Source: an uncultured Methanomicrobiales archaeon (GTDB taxonomy: Archaea > Thermoplasmatota > Thermoplasmata > Methanomassiliicoccales > Methanomethylophilaceae). From it: 7,577 bases of DNA. Of the stretch, positions 1 to 6,965 are shown in pieces. The stretch is taken from the NCBI GenBank assembly GCA_946528255.1, contig CAMMYR010000025.1:1-7577 (forward strand). The letters run 5' to 3'. The first letter of the stretch is position 1. Each line of letters starts with the position of its first letter. The position numbers and the translations under genes were made by a program. Under the pieces are notes generated by a model. It saw only the letters and a program-made list of their open reading frames with translations. It searched no databases and was not told the origin of the DNA.

Positions 1-318
1 ATCATATTGATAGGGGTCGGGACCGTCTGCACCCTGGGCTTCACCGGCGGCCCGCTGGCTCTGGACCTCCCGATGAGCGACGGCATGGGCTATGTCGGTT
101 TCCTGGATAACACGGCGACACGCATAGTGGCCCCGCTTGCGGCCATAGCCATGTGCATCTTCATCGGATACGTGGTGAAGACTGCGTACCTGGAGGAGGA
201 GATCTCCATGTCCAGTAAGTTCAGGACCAGGTACGTATTCAGGATAATGTTGAGGTATGTGGCGCCCGTCCTCCTGTCCGTCATCCTGATAACCGGGCTG
301 CTCTCGATGTTCTCACGA
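1..318 (+). CDS. NSS-family sodium-dependent transporter, C-terminal fragment
   Basis: This is the last 105 codons of a membrane transporter whose start lies outside the window. Hydrophobic segments are visible at about nt 1-55, 121-177 and 259-312. The pattern of a short Gly/Leu-rich helix, an acidic loop with FLDN, a long helix ending IFIGYVVK, a charged loop, then RYVAP followed by the last helix matches the C-terminal end of neurotransmitter:sodium symporter proteins, which import amino acids or similar solutes with sodium. The substrate cannot be told. The protein should end just after the last helix (...GLLSMFS), and the next codon is CGA at 316-318. Read as arginine, the frame runs 33 residues further to a TAG at 415-417, across the TATA box and the start of the next gene, adding a tail unlike this family. 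I end the gene at the CGA. Family call fairly sure; end depends on the CGA-stop reading. Confidence 0.75.
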
Positions 319-332
319 TCTCCGGGGAGCAG

Positions 333-340
333 TATTTATA
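333..340 (+). promoter_or_regulatory. TATA box of the ThiS-like gene
   Basis: The sequence TATTTATA is centred about 26 bases before the ATG at 363. That is the usual archaeal distance from TATA box to transcription start, so the mRNA should begin at or next to the ATG (leaderless). This argues against the in-frame TTG at 354 as the start, because it would lie upstream of the transcript. It also shows that the transporter should have ended before this point. Confidence 0.65.
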
Positions 341-362
341 CGGTGCACGGGGATTGGCAAGC

Positions 363-551
363 ATGCCGAAGATCATGGTGGGAAGCGATGTCTACGAAGT
401 GCCGGCCGGCACCATAGAGGCCGCCGTGCGCTCCGTGGGCCTGCACCCAGATTCCTACCTGTACCTCAGATCCGGGACCCCGGTCCCGATGGATACCGAG
501 ATAGGAGGCGGGGACGAGATAAAAGCCGTGAGGGTGGCTTCCGGCGGACGA
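363..551 (+). CDS. ThiS/MoaD-type ubiquitin-fold sulfur carrier or SAMP-like protein
   Basis: A 62-residue beta-grasp protein. It begins MPKIMVGSDVYEVP, has the mid-region LHPDSYLYLRSGTPVPMD, and finishes with DEIKAVRVASGG, the signature end of ThiS, MoaD and archaeal SAMP proteins. In these families the C-terminal Gly-Gly is adenylated by an E1-like enzyme and then carries sulfur (thiamine, molybdopterin or tRNA thiolation) or is joined to protein lysines; which role applies here is not visible. The start is set by a TATA box 26 bases upstream. Immediately after Gly-Gly comes CGA (549-551). Under the standard code the protein gains nine residues (RSAFAGYLH) up to TAG at 576-578, which would block Gly-Gly chemistry unless cleaved. 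With CGA as stop, Gly-Gly is the exact C-terminus. The gene is lone, leaderless and convergent with the CobQ paralogue; the two stop codons abut. Confidence 0.8.
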
Positions 552-554
552 TCG
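549..554. other. Abutting convergent CGA stop codons in a CGATCG palindrome
   Basis: The plus-strand ThiS-like gene reaches CGA at 549-551 and the minus-strand CobQ paralogue reaches CGA at 554-552, so the two expected stops sit back to back in one six-base palindrome. If each C were T the site would be TGATCA and both genes would stop with TGA. That both strands have CGA at the same expected end is seen directly; the stop function is inferred. Confidence 0.65.
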
Positions 555-1388
555 GCCTTTGCGGGCTATCTCCATTAGAGAATCGAAGTCGAATCCCGAT
601 TCGACGGCGTGGCCCACCATCTCATCGAGATTAGCTAGGAACGCGGATCTGGGGTCCTCCCCCTCCAGCTTGCCCTCGGCATAGGACAGGGAATCCTCCT
701 CGGGGAACCTGAGGAATTCGTATGGCAGTATGCCCAGGCATTTCATCCCGGTCATGGACTCCATCCTCTCTATCCCGGATTTCAGGATGCTCCTGTCCCC
801 GCGGAACCTGTTTATCACGAACCCTTTCAGCAGCGGCCTCACGTCCTCGGGGACCAGCTTCCAGGTGCCGTAGATGGCCGCGAAGACCCCGCCCCTGTCG
901 ATATCCGCTACCAGTATGGCCGGCACTCCCGCGGCCCTCATGAGCCCGGTATTGGCCACATCCCTGTCCAGGAGGTTCAGCTCCGCCGGGGATCCGGAAC
1001 CCTCGCAAACGACTATTCCGTGGGCCTTTTCGAGCCTTCCCAATGCTGACACCACATGGTCCATGACCTCCTCCCTCAGCATCGGCTTGTCCTTGGTGAC
1101 GTCCCTGCAGGGCTTCCCGCCCAATACAAGTTGTATCACGCCGTTGCCGGATGGCTTCAGCAGCACCGGGTTCATGTCCGGTGTCGCCTCCACCCCGGCG
1201 GCCCATGATTGGAACGCCTGCCCTATGCCGATCTCCCCGCCGTCGGATGTGGCGTAGGAGTTCAGGGAAAGGTTGGAGCCCTTGAACGGAACCGGGTCCA
1301 ATCCGAGCTGTGCCAGGCGCCTGCAGACCATGGCGCAGACCGTGGTCTTGCCGGCTCCGGACGATGTCCCTAAGAACAGGACCTTCAT
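552..1388 (-). CDS. CobQ-like amidoligase domain protein lacking the glutaminase domain
   Basis: A 278-residue P-loop protein of the CobQ/CobB/dethiobiotin-synthetase group. The Walker A loop is GTSSGAGKTT at residues 7-16, followed by CobQ hallmarks FKGSNLSLNS, DGGEIG.GQA and DMNPVLLKP, then CEGSGSPAE and DIDRGGVFA. It corresponds to the ATP-dependent amidoligase half of cobyric acid synthase; the glutamine-hydrolysing half is absent. The end ...FDFDSLMEIARKG matches the linker where that domain would normally follow. It may use ammonia, or the glutaminase of the neighbouring CobQ, in corrinoid amidation; the real substrate is unknown. Its ATG (1388-1386) overlaps the TGA of cobQ as ATGA, with a strong GGAGG ribosome site, so the two are translationally coupled. 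The next codon after residue 278 is CGA (554-552); read as arginine, the frame adds 72 residues to 336, wholly antisense to the ThiS-like gene and its TATA box and without family likeness. Confidence 0.8.
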
Positions 1389-3217
1389 TGCCTCCCCTCC
1401 AGTATCGCGAGGAGGCGTTCCACGTCCATGTTGTCCTCGAACACCTGGGCGAGCTTGGTGAGGTTCTCATTTATGATCGAATCGTAATCCTCCACCTCCC
1501 TCCTGTCCACGGGCTCCCCGTCGTGCTTCACGAACGACAGGAAGTACCTCCTGAAGGAGGGCTTGTCGAACACGCCGTGCATGTAGGTGCCGAAGGTCAG
1601 CTCGGATTCCCTGACGGAACCCTCGTCCTCCGGCCCTGAGACGTACCTGTTCTCGATGACGAACATGGGCTTCTCCTTCACATCGGTGATTCCCATGTGC
1701 AGTTCGTATCCTGTTACCTCCCCCTTATCCCCGACCAGCATGTGCCCCTCGTCCTGGAGGATCACCTTCTTGTACTCCCCGAAGGAGGTCTCGTTGTCGA
1801 AGAATCCCAGGGCCTCGATATCCCTGGCGACGCCCCCTTCGATGCCATTGTCGTGGAGCACCCTGCCCATCATCTGGTAGCCTCCGCAGATGCCGACTAT
1901 GGGTATCTTCTTCCACAGCTCCTTGAGCTTCGCTTCGATGCCGGTCTCCCTCATCCACAGGAAATCCGCAACGGTGTTCTTGGTGCCGGGCAGCAATACG
2001 GCGTCCACGCCGTCCAGATCCTCGGGGGATTGGGCGAACACGATGGAAACGTCCTCGAGGAAAAGCGGGTCCAGATCGGTGAAGTTGGCTATCCTGGGGA
2101 ATCTCACCACACCAATGATGGATTTCCCCTCGCCCTTCATGCGGACGCCCCTGAGGGATACGGAATCCTCGTTAGGCAGGACCACGTCCGCATGTGGCAC
2201 TATCCCTATCACGGGGATGCCCAGCATCTCCTCCAGCTTATCCGCGCCGGGGCGCATGTTCTCGGGGTTGCCCCTGACGTTGTTCAGTATGATCCCTTTG
2301 ATGCGCTTCCTGTCCTCCGGCGGTATGAGCTCAACGGTTCCTAGAGCGTAGGCGTATGCGCCGCCCCATTCGACGTTGACAACCAGGATGACATCCGCAT
2401 CGGCGATCTCCGCCGCGCGCATGTTCGCGATATCCACATCGTAGATGTTGATCTCGGCTGGGGAGCCGGCGCCCTCCATTATGACGTAATCGTAGCGGTC
2501 CTTCAGGAAGTCTATGTGCTCCCTGACGATCTCCCTGCCGGGGCCGGGCACGAATTCCGAGTAGTACCCCTCGACATCGTAGTCCGCGTAGGGCTTCCCG
2601 CAGACGATGACCTGCGATACGGTGTCCTTCTTGGGCTTCAGCAGGATGGGGTTCATGTGGTGGTCCGGGTTCTTCAGCCCGGCGGCGGTGGCCTGGAGGG
2701 TCTGGATCATCGCGATTTCCGAACCGTTCCTGGTGACCTTGGAATTCAGGCTCATGTTCTGGGATTTGAACGGGGCGACCAGCAGCCCCCTGTTGTGGAG
2801 GATCCTGCATATGGCGGCAACGGTGACCGATTTGCCCGCATCGGATGTGGCCCCGACGACCATCAATGCCCTGCCGCGCTTGTGGAACTTCGATTTGGCC
2901 TCCTCGAAGATCTGCATGAAACGGGGATCCCTGGCTTCGGTTATCCCCAGCTCCTTGGCCCTGTCCATGGTGTATTTGGCGACCTCGGTCCTGTGTATGA
3001 AGAGGCAGTCGGAGCATGCCCATACCTTGTTCCCCCTCTTGCCCGTGAGCTCGCTGCCGAAAGTGGGGCCGTTGCAGGGGTAGAAGGGGCAGTAGCAGAA
3101 TGTGCAGTCCTGGCCGGTGAAATGGCACGGGTAGTAGTCGCATGCCATGTTGCCGCCTATCCAGCCGGCCTCCAGCTCCTCGTTCACCTTCTTCTTGATG
3201 CAGTCCATCGTTACCAT
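1385..3217 (-). CDS. cobQ: Cobyric acid synthase with an N-terminal cysteine-rich domain
   Basis: A 610-residue protein. CobQ uses ATP and glutamine to amidate four side chains of adenosylcobyrinic acid a,c-diamide, giving cobyric acid (cobalamin synthesis, cytosol). Residues 1-90 hold nine cysteines (6, 26, 31, 38, 41, 43, 48, 68, 71), resembling the small cysteine-rich domain seen near or fused to archaeal cobalamin proteins; it probably binds metal. The amidoligase domain follows: P-loop GATSDAGKS at about 122-130, FKSQNMSLNS, HHMNPILLKP and MEGAGSPAEIN. The C-terminal glutaminase has GICGGYQMMG with the nucleophile Cys444, and GTYMHGVFD with His547, so the protein looks active. A typical CobQ is near 500 residues; the excess is the cysteine-rich part. 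Start: ATG 3217, with ATG 3208 three codons on also possible. The open frame continues upstream to 3754, but that lies antisense to the next gene. It ends in a true TGA (1387-1385) overlapping the next ATG. Confidence 0.9.
   Translation of the reverse strand: MVTMDCIKKKVNEELEAGWIGGNMACDYYPCHFTGQDCTFCYCPFYPCNGPTFGSELTGKRGNKVWACSDCLFIHRTEVAKYTMDRAKELGITEARDPRFMQIFEEAKSKFHKRGRALMVVGATSDAGKSVTVAAICRILHNRGLLVAPFKSQNMSLNSKVTRNGSEIAMIQTLQATAAGLKNPDHHMNPILLKPKKDTVSQVIVCGKPYADYDVEGYYSEFVPGPGREIVREHIDFLKDRYDYVIMEGAGSPAEINIYDVDIANMRAAEIADADVILVVNVEWGGAYAYALGTVELIPPEDRKRIKGIILNNVRGNPENMRPGADKLEEMLGIPVIGIVPHADVVLPNEDSVSLRGVRMKGEGKSIIGVVRFPRIANFTDLDPLFLEDVSIVFAQSPEDLDGVDAVLLPGTKNTVADFLWMRETGIEAKLKELWKKIPIVGICGGYQMMGRVLHDNGIEGGVARDIEALGFFDNETSFGEYKKVILQDEGHMLVGDKGEVTGYELHMGITDVKEKPMFVIENRYVSGPEDEGSVRESELTFGTYMHGVFDKPSFRRYFLSFVKHDGEPVDRREVEDYDSIINENLTKLAQVFEDNMDVERLLAILEGRQ
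1391..1400 (-). promoter_or_regulatory. Strong ribosome binding site of the CobQ paralogue
   Basis: On the minus strand GGAGGGGAGG lies two bases before the ATG at 1388, inside the last codons of cobQ. It fixes the start of the downstream gene and supports translational coupling through the ATGA overlap. Confidence 0.65.
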
Positions 3218-3236
3218 GGATGGATGGGTGTTCCGA

Positions 3237-3246
3237 TAGATAATAC
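3237..3246 (-). promoter_or_regulatory. Possible TATA element of the cobQ operon
   Basis: On the minus strand GTATTATCTA is centred about 25 bases before the ATG at 3217, compatible with a leaderless start; no ribosome site precedes that ATG. The match is weak. The alternative is the minus-strand reading of the element at 3282-3291 (GATATAAAGG), which would give a leader of about 40 bases. Confidence 0.3.
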
Positions 3247-3281
3247 AGGCGGAATCCACTTTCGGGCACCCCCCTGATTCC

Positions 3282-3289
3282 TTTATATC
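3282..3289 (+). promoter_or_regulatory. TATA box of the YhaO/YhaN-like operon
   Basis: TTTATATC is centred about 26 bases before the ATG at 3312, so the transcript should start at the ATG itself (leaderless). The element lies in the 94-base divergent region between this operon and cobQ; being nearly symmetric, it could in principle serve both directions. Confidence 0.65.
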
Positions 3290-3311
3290 GGGGGCGGTCG
3301 TCGTATCGGTT

Positions 3312-4448
3312 ATGGGAAGCACTTTCAGGTTCATCCACTGCGCGGACCTCCATCTCGGGTCCGCCGTGCACTGCCCCGGGCAGGAGGAGGCGATCTGGAT
3401 ATCGCTGAGGAAGCTTATCGACCAGGCCATGGCCAACAGGGCCGATGCAATGTTCATAGCCGGCGACCTGTACGATTCGTCAACCCAGTCTCCAGCTACG
3501 AGGCACAGGCTGGTCACGGAGCTGTCCAGATTCAAAGGCAGGGTGTTCATAGCCAGGGGGAACCACGACAGCGGCGCCACCTGGGATTCGTCCATACCAT
3601 ATCCGGAGAACGTCCACGAGTTCCCCCCGGAGCCGGAATCGGTGATCGTGGACACCCCCGGGGGCCAGTTCGAGGCCGTCGGGATAAGCTTCGGATCGAG
3701 GCTGGAATCCCGCAGCCTGCCCAACATGCTCAAAGGCCGCGGGGACATGTTCACCGTGGCCTGCGTCCACGGGGACAGCTCCGGCGACGGCGCGTATTCA
3801 CCGTTCGACCCAAGATCCCTTTCCGGGAAGGGCGTGGACTATTGGGCCCTGGGCCACATACATGCCAGGCAGGTCATTTCGGAGTCGCCGTACATGGTCT
3901 ACCCCGGGAACATCCAGGGCAGGGATATGGGGGAGACCGGCGAGAAGGGCGCGTATCTCGTCACAGTGACGGAAGGCAGGGTCTCCGAATGCCGCTTCAT
4001 CCCCACCCAGTCGTTCTGCTTCAGGGAGCTGACGGCTGACATAACATCCTCGGATCTGCGGACGGCGGTATCAGTGCTGAGGGGGCAATGCCGCAGGGGC
4101 GATTGCCTGAGGATCACGTTCAGGGGCTCCGGGGTCATGGATGCCATGCTCAGGAAGGAGCCAGAAGCAGTCAGGAAGTCCATAGAATCGGATCTCGGAT
4201 GCACCGTTTCGGAGATCAGGGTTATGACGCGCCCCGATTCCCCTCCGGGTCCGATCACCGAGGCAGTGGAGGCCAGGGGAAGGGCGCTGGCAGATGCCCC
4301 CCGCGAAGAGGTGATGGGCATCCTGATGTCCAAGACACTGATGAAGAACTACAGGACCTACTTCGAATCCATGAGCGATGAGGAGTTCCGCGACCTGGTG
4401 GATAGATCAACCCGTCTTGCTGCATCCGCGATGGAGGGGAGCAGATGA
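3312..4448 (+). CDS. YhaO/Mre11/SbcD-like DNA-repair metallophosphoesterase
   Basis: A 378-residue calcineurin-like phosphoesterase of the Mre11/SbcD exonuclease group, closest in style to bacterial YhaO. All metal-binding motifs are present: D12-L-H14 in CADLHLG, GDLYD at 51-55, RGNHD at 82-86, H153 in CVHGD, and GHIH at 181-184. The stretch YPGNIQGRDMGETGEKG at 197-213 is typical of YhaO. The expected role is manganese-dependent nuclease action on DNA ends together with the ATPase encoded next; the exact substrate is not known. The start is fixed by the TATA box 26 bases upstream. The gene ends in an ordinary TGA (4446-4448) within an ATGA overlap with the ATPase gene, so the pair is coupled and probably made in fixed ratio. 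About 35 arginine codons were read, mostly AGG, none CGA. Confidence 0.9.
   Translation: MGSTFRFIHCADLHLGSAVHCPGQEEAIWISLRKLIDQAMANRADAMFIAGDLYDSSTQSPATRHRLVTELSRFKGRVFIARGNHDSGATWDSSIPYPENVHEFPPEPESVIVDTPGGQFEAVGISFGSRLESRSLPNMLKGRGDMFTVACVHGDSSGDGAYSPFDPRSLSGKGVDYWALGHIHARQVISESPYMVYPGNIQGRDMGETGEKGAYLVTVTEGRVSECRFIPTQSFCFRELTADITSSDLRTAVSVLRGQCRRGDCLRITFRGSGVMDAMLRKEPEAVRKSIESDLGCTVSEIRVMTRPDSPPGPITEAVEARGRALADAPREEVMGILMSKTLMKNYRTYFESMSDEEFRDLVDRSTRLAASAMEGSR
4433..4439 (+). promoter_or_regulatory. Ribosome binding site of the YhaN-like gene
   Basis: GGAGGGG lies five bases before the ATG at 4445, inside the last codons of the nuclease gene. It supports the start at 4445 and coupled translation. 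Confidence 0.6.
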
Positions 4449-6490
4449 GGATCCGCAGCATCAGGATCTCTTCCTTCGGTGGCATCCGCGACAGGCAGCT
4501 GGATGCGGATGAGGGGATGACCGTGGTCCACGGCCCCAACGAGAGCGGCAAGACCACCTTCATGGAGGCCATCAGGAACTCCCTCAGACCCACAGGTGCC
4601 AGGAAGACCTATCCGGCTAAGGATTCGACCGATTCATACGAGGTCGGCTACGAGGAATCCGGAACCGAATCCGCGGCCGGTGTGAAAGGCAAAACCAACA
4701 CGGGGAAGATCCCCCGGTGCATGTCCGGAATCTCCCCCGATCTCTACCGCAAGGTGTTCGCCATGGGCGCCGGCGATCTGGATGATGACGAGATGATGAG
4801 GTCGGGCGAGATATCTTCGAAGCTCCTGAGCATCCCGGGAGGGGAAGCGATACCCCTGGCCGAGGAGGAGCTGGAAGGGATATTCTCCAAGCAGGTCGGC
4901 GAGCGCGCCAATTCCCAATCCGTCCTCGTCCGGCTGACCAACGAATCCAACGGCCTCGAGGAGAAGCTGAAGGAAGCCAGGGAGATGGAATCGAGGTACG
5001 GCGAACTGGTATCGGAGAAGGCGGATCTAGAGGCGGAGATGAAAGAGTCCAGGGCATCCAGCGGGGCTTTGGAAGAGGCGCGCAGGATATGGAATCTGTA
5101 TCAGGCCAATGCCGGGAACTACGGGAGGCTCTCCGAACTCCGCAGTCAGCGGGACGCGATAGGAATGTTCACCGAGGTCACCGCAGAGGACGAGAAAACC
5201 AGGGCAAGTATGATACAGGATGCGACGGTAGCCAGGACCAGATGCAATTCTCAATCTTCGATGGGCTACCCGGAAGGGGCCGATCCCAGAAAGGTCGAGG
5301 CGGAGATACGCGAGATAAGGTCCATCGTGGACGGCTACGATTCGTACATAGCCGCGAAGAGCGCCCCGCCTGCCAAACCCGCCAAAGGCATCAGCACCCT
5401 GCTTATCGCCGGAGCCTTCATGGCGGTGCTGGGCGCCGCAGGGTGCATATTCACGATCTATTCCGCGGCATTGATAGTCGTGGGCGCGGCAGTCGCAGTA
5501 TTCGGGCTGCGCAAACCCGCAGCCGCACCGCAGCCGGTAAGCCACACTGGTGTGACAGCCTACGAGTCCAAGGTGCGCGATACGATGATCAGGATAGGCT
5601 GCCGCCCCGCGGGCACCGAGGGGGATGTCAGGACGCTCCGCCTGATAGATGCGGCGTACGGGACGCATGCCGCGGTCCAGAGGGACATGGAGACCTCCCG
5701 CGCCCAGCTGGAGGCCGCAGAAGCCAGGCTCGAGGGCTTCTACGCCAGATTCGGCGGCGAGGAGGGATACAACGCCAATCTGAGGAAGACCCGCGACGCT
5801 GCAAGGATAGACGGGCAGATCAGGACTCTTTCCGAATCGCTCCGCAACAGCGGTCTGGATCCAGGTAATCCAGTGTGCCCCGTATCCGAGCCTCCTGCGG
5901 AGGATCCGGCAAAGAACGAGATACCGATGCGCATCGGGCAGCTGGATGCCGAGATACAGGCGATCCTCCGTTCCGGGGATTCGGAAAAGTTGACCGCCAG
6001 GCTGGCGGAGAACGAGGATGCCCGCAAGGCGGCCGTGCTACGCGGAGCCGAGGCTCTCCTGGCCTCCAGGATACTGGACGATGCATGCTCCGAGGTATTC
6101 GAAAAGAACCATCCCCGTGTATTCTCCGATGCGGACACGTTCCTCGCGGAGATGACCGGCGGCAGGTACAGGGTCGTATCCGACCCCAGGGAGAAGGACC
6201 CGCTCCGCGTTATCGGAGACGGCGCATCCAAAACCCTGCAGCAGTGCAGCTCCGGACTGAGGGCCCAGGTCCTCCTGTCCCTCAAGCTGGCTGTCGCGAT
6301 GGAGCTCGGCAAGGGCGACATCCCCATGATCCTGGACGATGTCCTGCTCACCTTCGACACCGAGAGGAAGGCCGGCGCCGTCAGGGCGCTGAAGAAAGCA
6401 TCCGAGGGGATGCAGATACTGATGTTCACCTGCGACGACCAGACCGCTATGTTCTGCAGGGATGCTGGAGTGGAAGTGCGCAAGCTACGA
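4445..6490 (+). CDS. YhaN/Rad50/SbcC-like ATPase with central membrane hairpin
   Basis: A 681-residue SMC-like ATPase, partner of the preceding nuclease. The N-terminus starts the ATPase head (MRIRSIRISSFGGI) with Walker A GPNESGKTT at 30-38. Charged stretches likely to form a coiled coil occupy roughly 155-310, then two hydrophobic helices separated by a short turn at about 315-356, then more coil. The signature motif (CSSGLRAQ, Ser602-Ser603-Gly604) and Walker B (MILDDVLLTFD, 628-638) rebuild the head. As in bacterial YhaN, the hydrophobic hairpin sits where Rad50 has its zinc hook, and no CxxC hook is seen, so the complex is probably membrane-attached. Bacterial YhaN is usually longer. The protein should end after QILMFTCDD...VEVRKL, and the next codon is CGA (6488-6490). 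Read as arginine, the frame fuses with the next gene and runs to a TAA at 6935-6937 (830 residues). I treat that fusion as false. Confidence 0.85.
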
Positions 6491-6514
6491 ATAGCCGAAT
6501 GCGGATGCGCATGC

Positions 6515-6847
6515 ATGCCTTCCACTGTAAAGGTGTGCATGCGCGTCTGCGACAAGACCTGCAGGATAACCGCCGACTGTTCCGACGGTGGTCTGGCGAT
6601 CCATATGGAATCCGATTGCACCAAGCTTCAGCAGTTCGGTGAGGCCCTGTCCGAAGGGGTTTCCATGGATGATATCCTGGACGTGTACTCAAGCAGGATC
6701 ATGTCCCCTGAGGTCAGGAAGAACGTATGCTTCGAGTGCCTGGCCGTCCCAGCGGTCTTCAATGCCTGCTGGCTGGAGACCGGGATGATATCCAAGGGAC
6801 TGTCCAAGAGATCCGGGTCCAACTCCATAGAGTTCGACGAGCTCCGA
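6515..6847 (+). CDS. Small cysteine-rich protein, DUF6951-like
   Basis: A 110-residue protein with eight cysteines (8, 12, 16, 22, 35, 72, 75, 85). Its layout, a Val-rich start with Cys, a central ESDC followed by LQ.FGE.L, then ECLAVPAVFNACWLETGM and a closing SNSIEF, fits a small methanogen/clostridial family that I know from memory as DUF6951; the function is unknown and the name should be checked. Cysteine spacing suggests metal or cofactor binding. It starts at ATG 6515, 24 bases after the CGA ending the YhaN-like gene and in the same frame, with no clear ribosome site, so it may depend on re-initiation. Family members end just after the IEF strand; here ...IEFDEL is followed by CGA (6845-6847). 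Read as arginine, the frame adds 30 residues across the AT-richer intergenic region to TAA at 6935-6937. Under the standard code this would be the C-terminal part of an 830-residue fusion. Confidence 0.6.
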
Positions 6848-6965
6848 CATCGGATATCCCGAATCCATACCAATATCAATCCTCGTTGTCGTTTTATCCA
6901 GATTTGTCCATTGACATTGTCTCAAATCGAACATTAAAATACCTTGTCGAACATACATTCCAAAC
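6848..6965. other. AT-richer intergenic region
   Basis: This 118-base stretch between the small cysteine-rich gene and the ACT-domain gene is clearly richer in A and T than the surrounding genes. It holds a short T-run (GTTTTATCC near 6891-6899) that could help end transcription, the TATA box of the next gene and two of the three TCGAACA repeats. Its composition argues that it is not coding, although a standard-code frame crosses most of it. Confidence 0.6.

Noticed and set aside
354..362. TTG start at 354 for the ThiS-like gene
   Set aside because: It lies upstream of the transcript start predicted from the TATA box at 333-340, and the family start fits ATG 363 (MPKIMV).
336..551. Minus-strand open frame continuing as the C-terminal 72 residues of the CobQ paralogue
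   Set aside because: It is entirely antisense to the convincing ThiS-like gene and its TATA box, has no resemblance to the missing glutaminase domain, and begins at the CGA codon.
549..554. Methylation-linked miscall of TGATC as CGATC as the cause of the CGA codons
   Set aside because: Three sites are in CGATC context, but 6488-6490 (CGAAT) and 6845-6847 (CGACA) are not, and several TGATC sequences remain elsewhere in the window. Not fully excluded without reads.
1697..2344. Long plus-strand open frames opposite cobQ (also 2516-3277)
   Set aside because: They are shadow frames of a GC-rich gene with strong third-base bias; the translations have no recognisable domains and the minus strand has full catalytic motifs.
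3218..3754. 179-residue upstream extension of CobQ on the minus strand
   Set aside because: It is antisense to the nuclease gene, whose motifs are unmistakable, and runs through the divergent promoter region.
5027..5668. Minus-strand and alternate plus-strand frames inside the ATPase gene
   Set aside because: Low-complexity Arg/Gly/Pro-rich translations typical of shadow frames; the main frame has Walker A, signature and Walker B in register.
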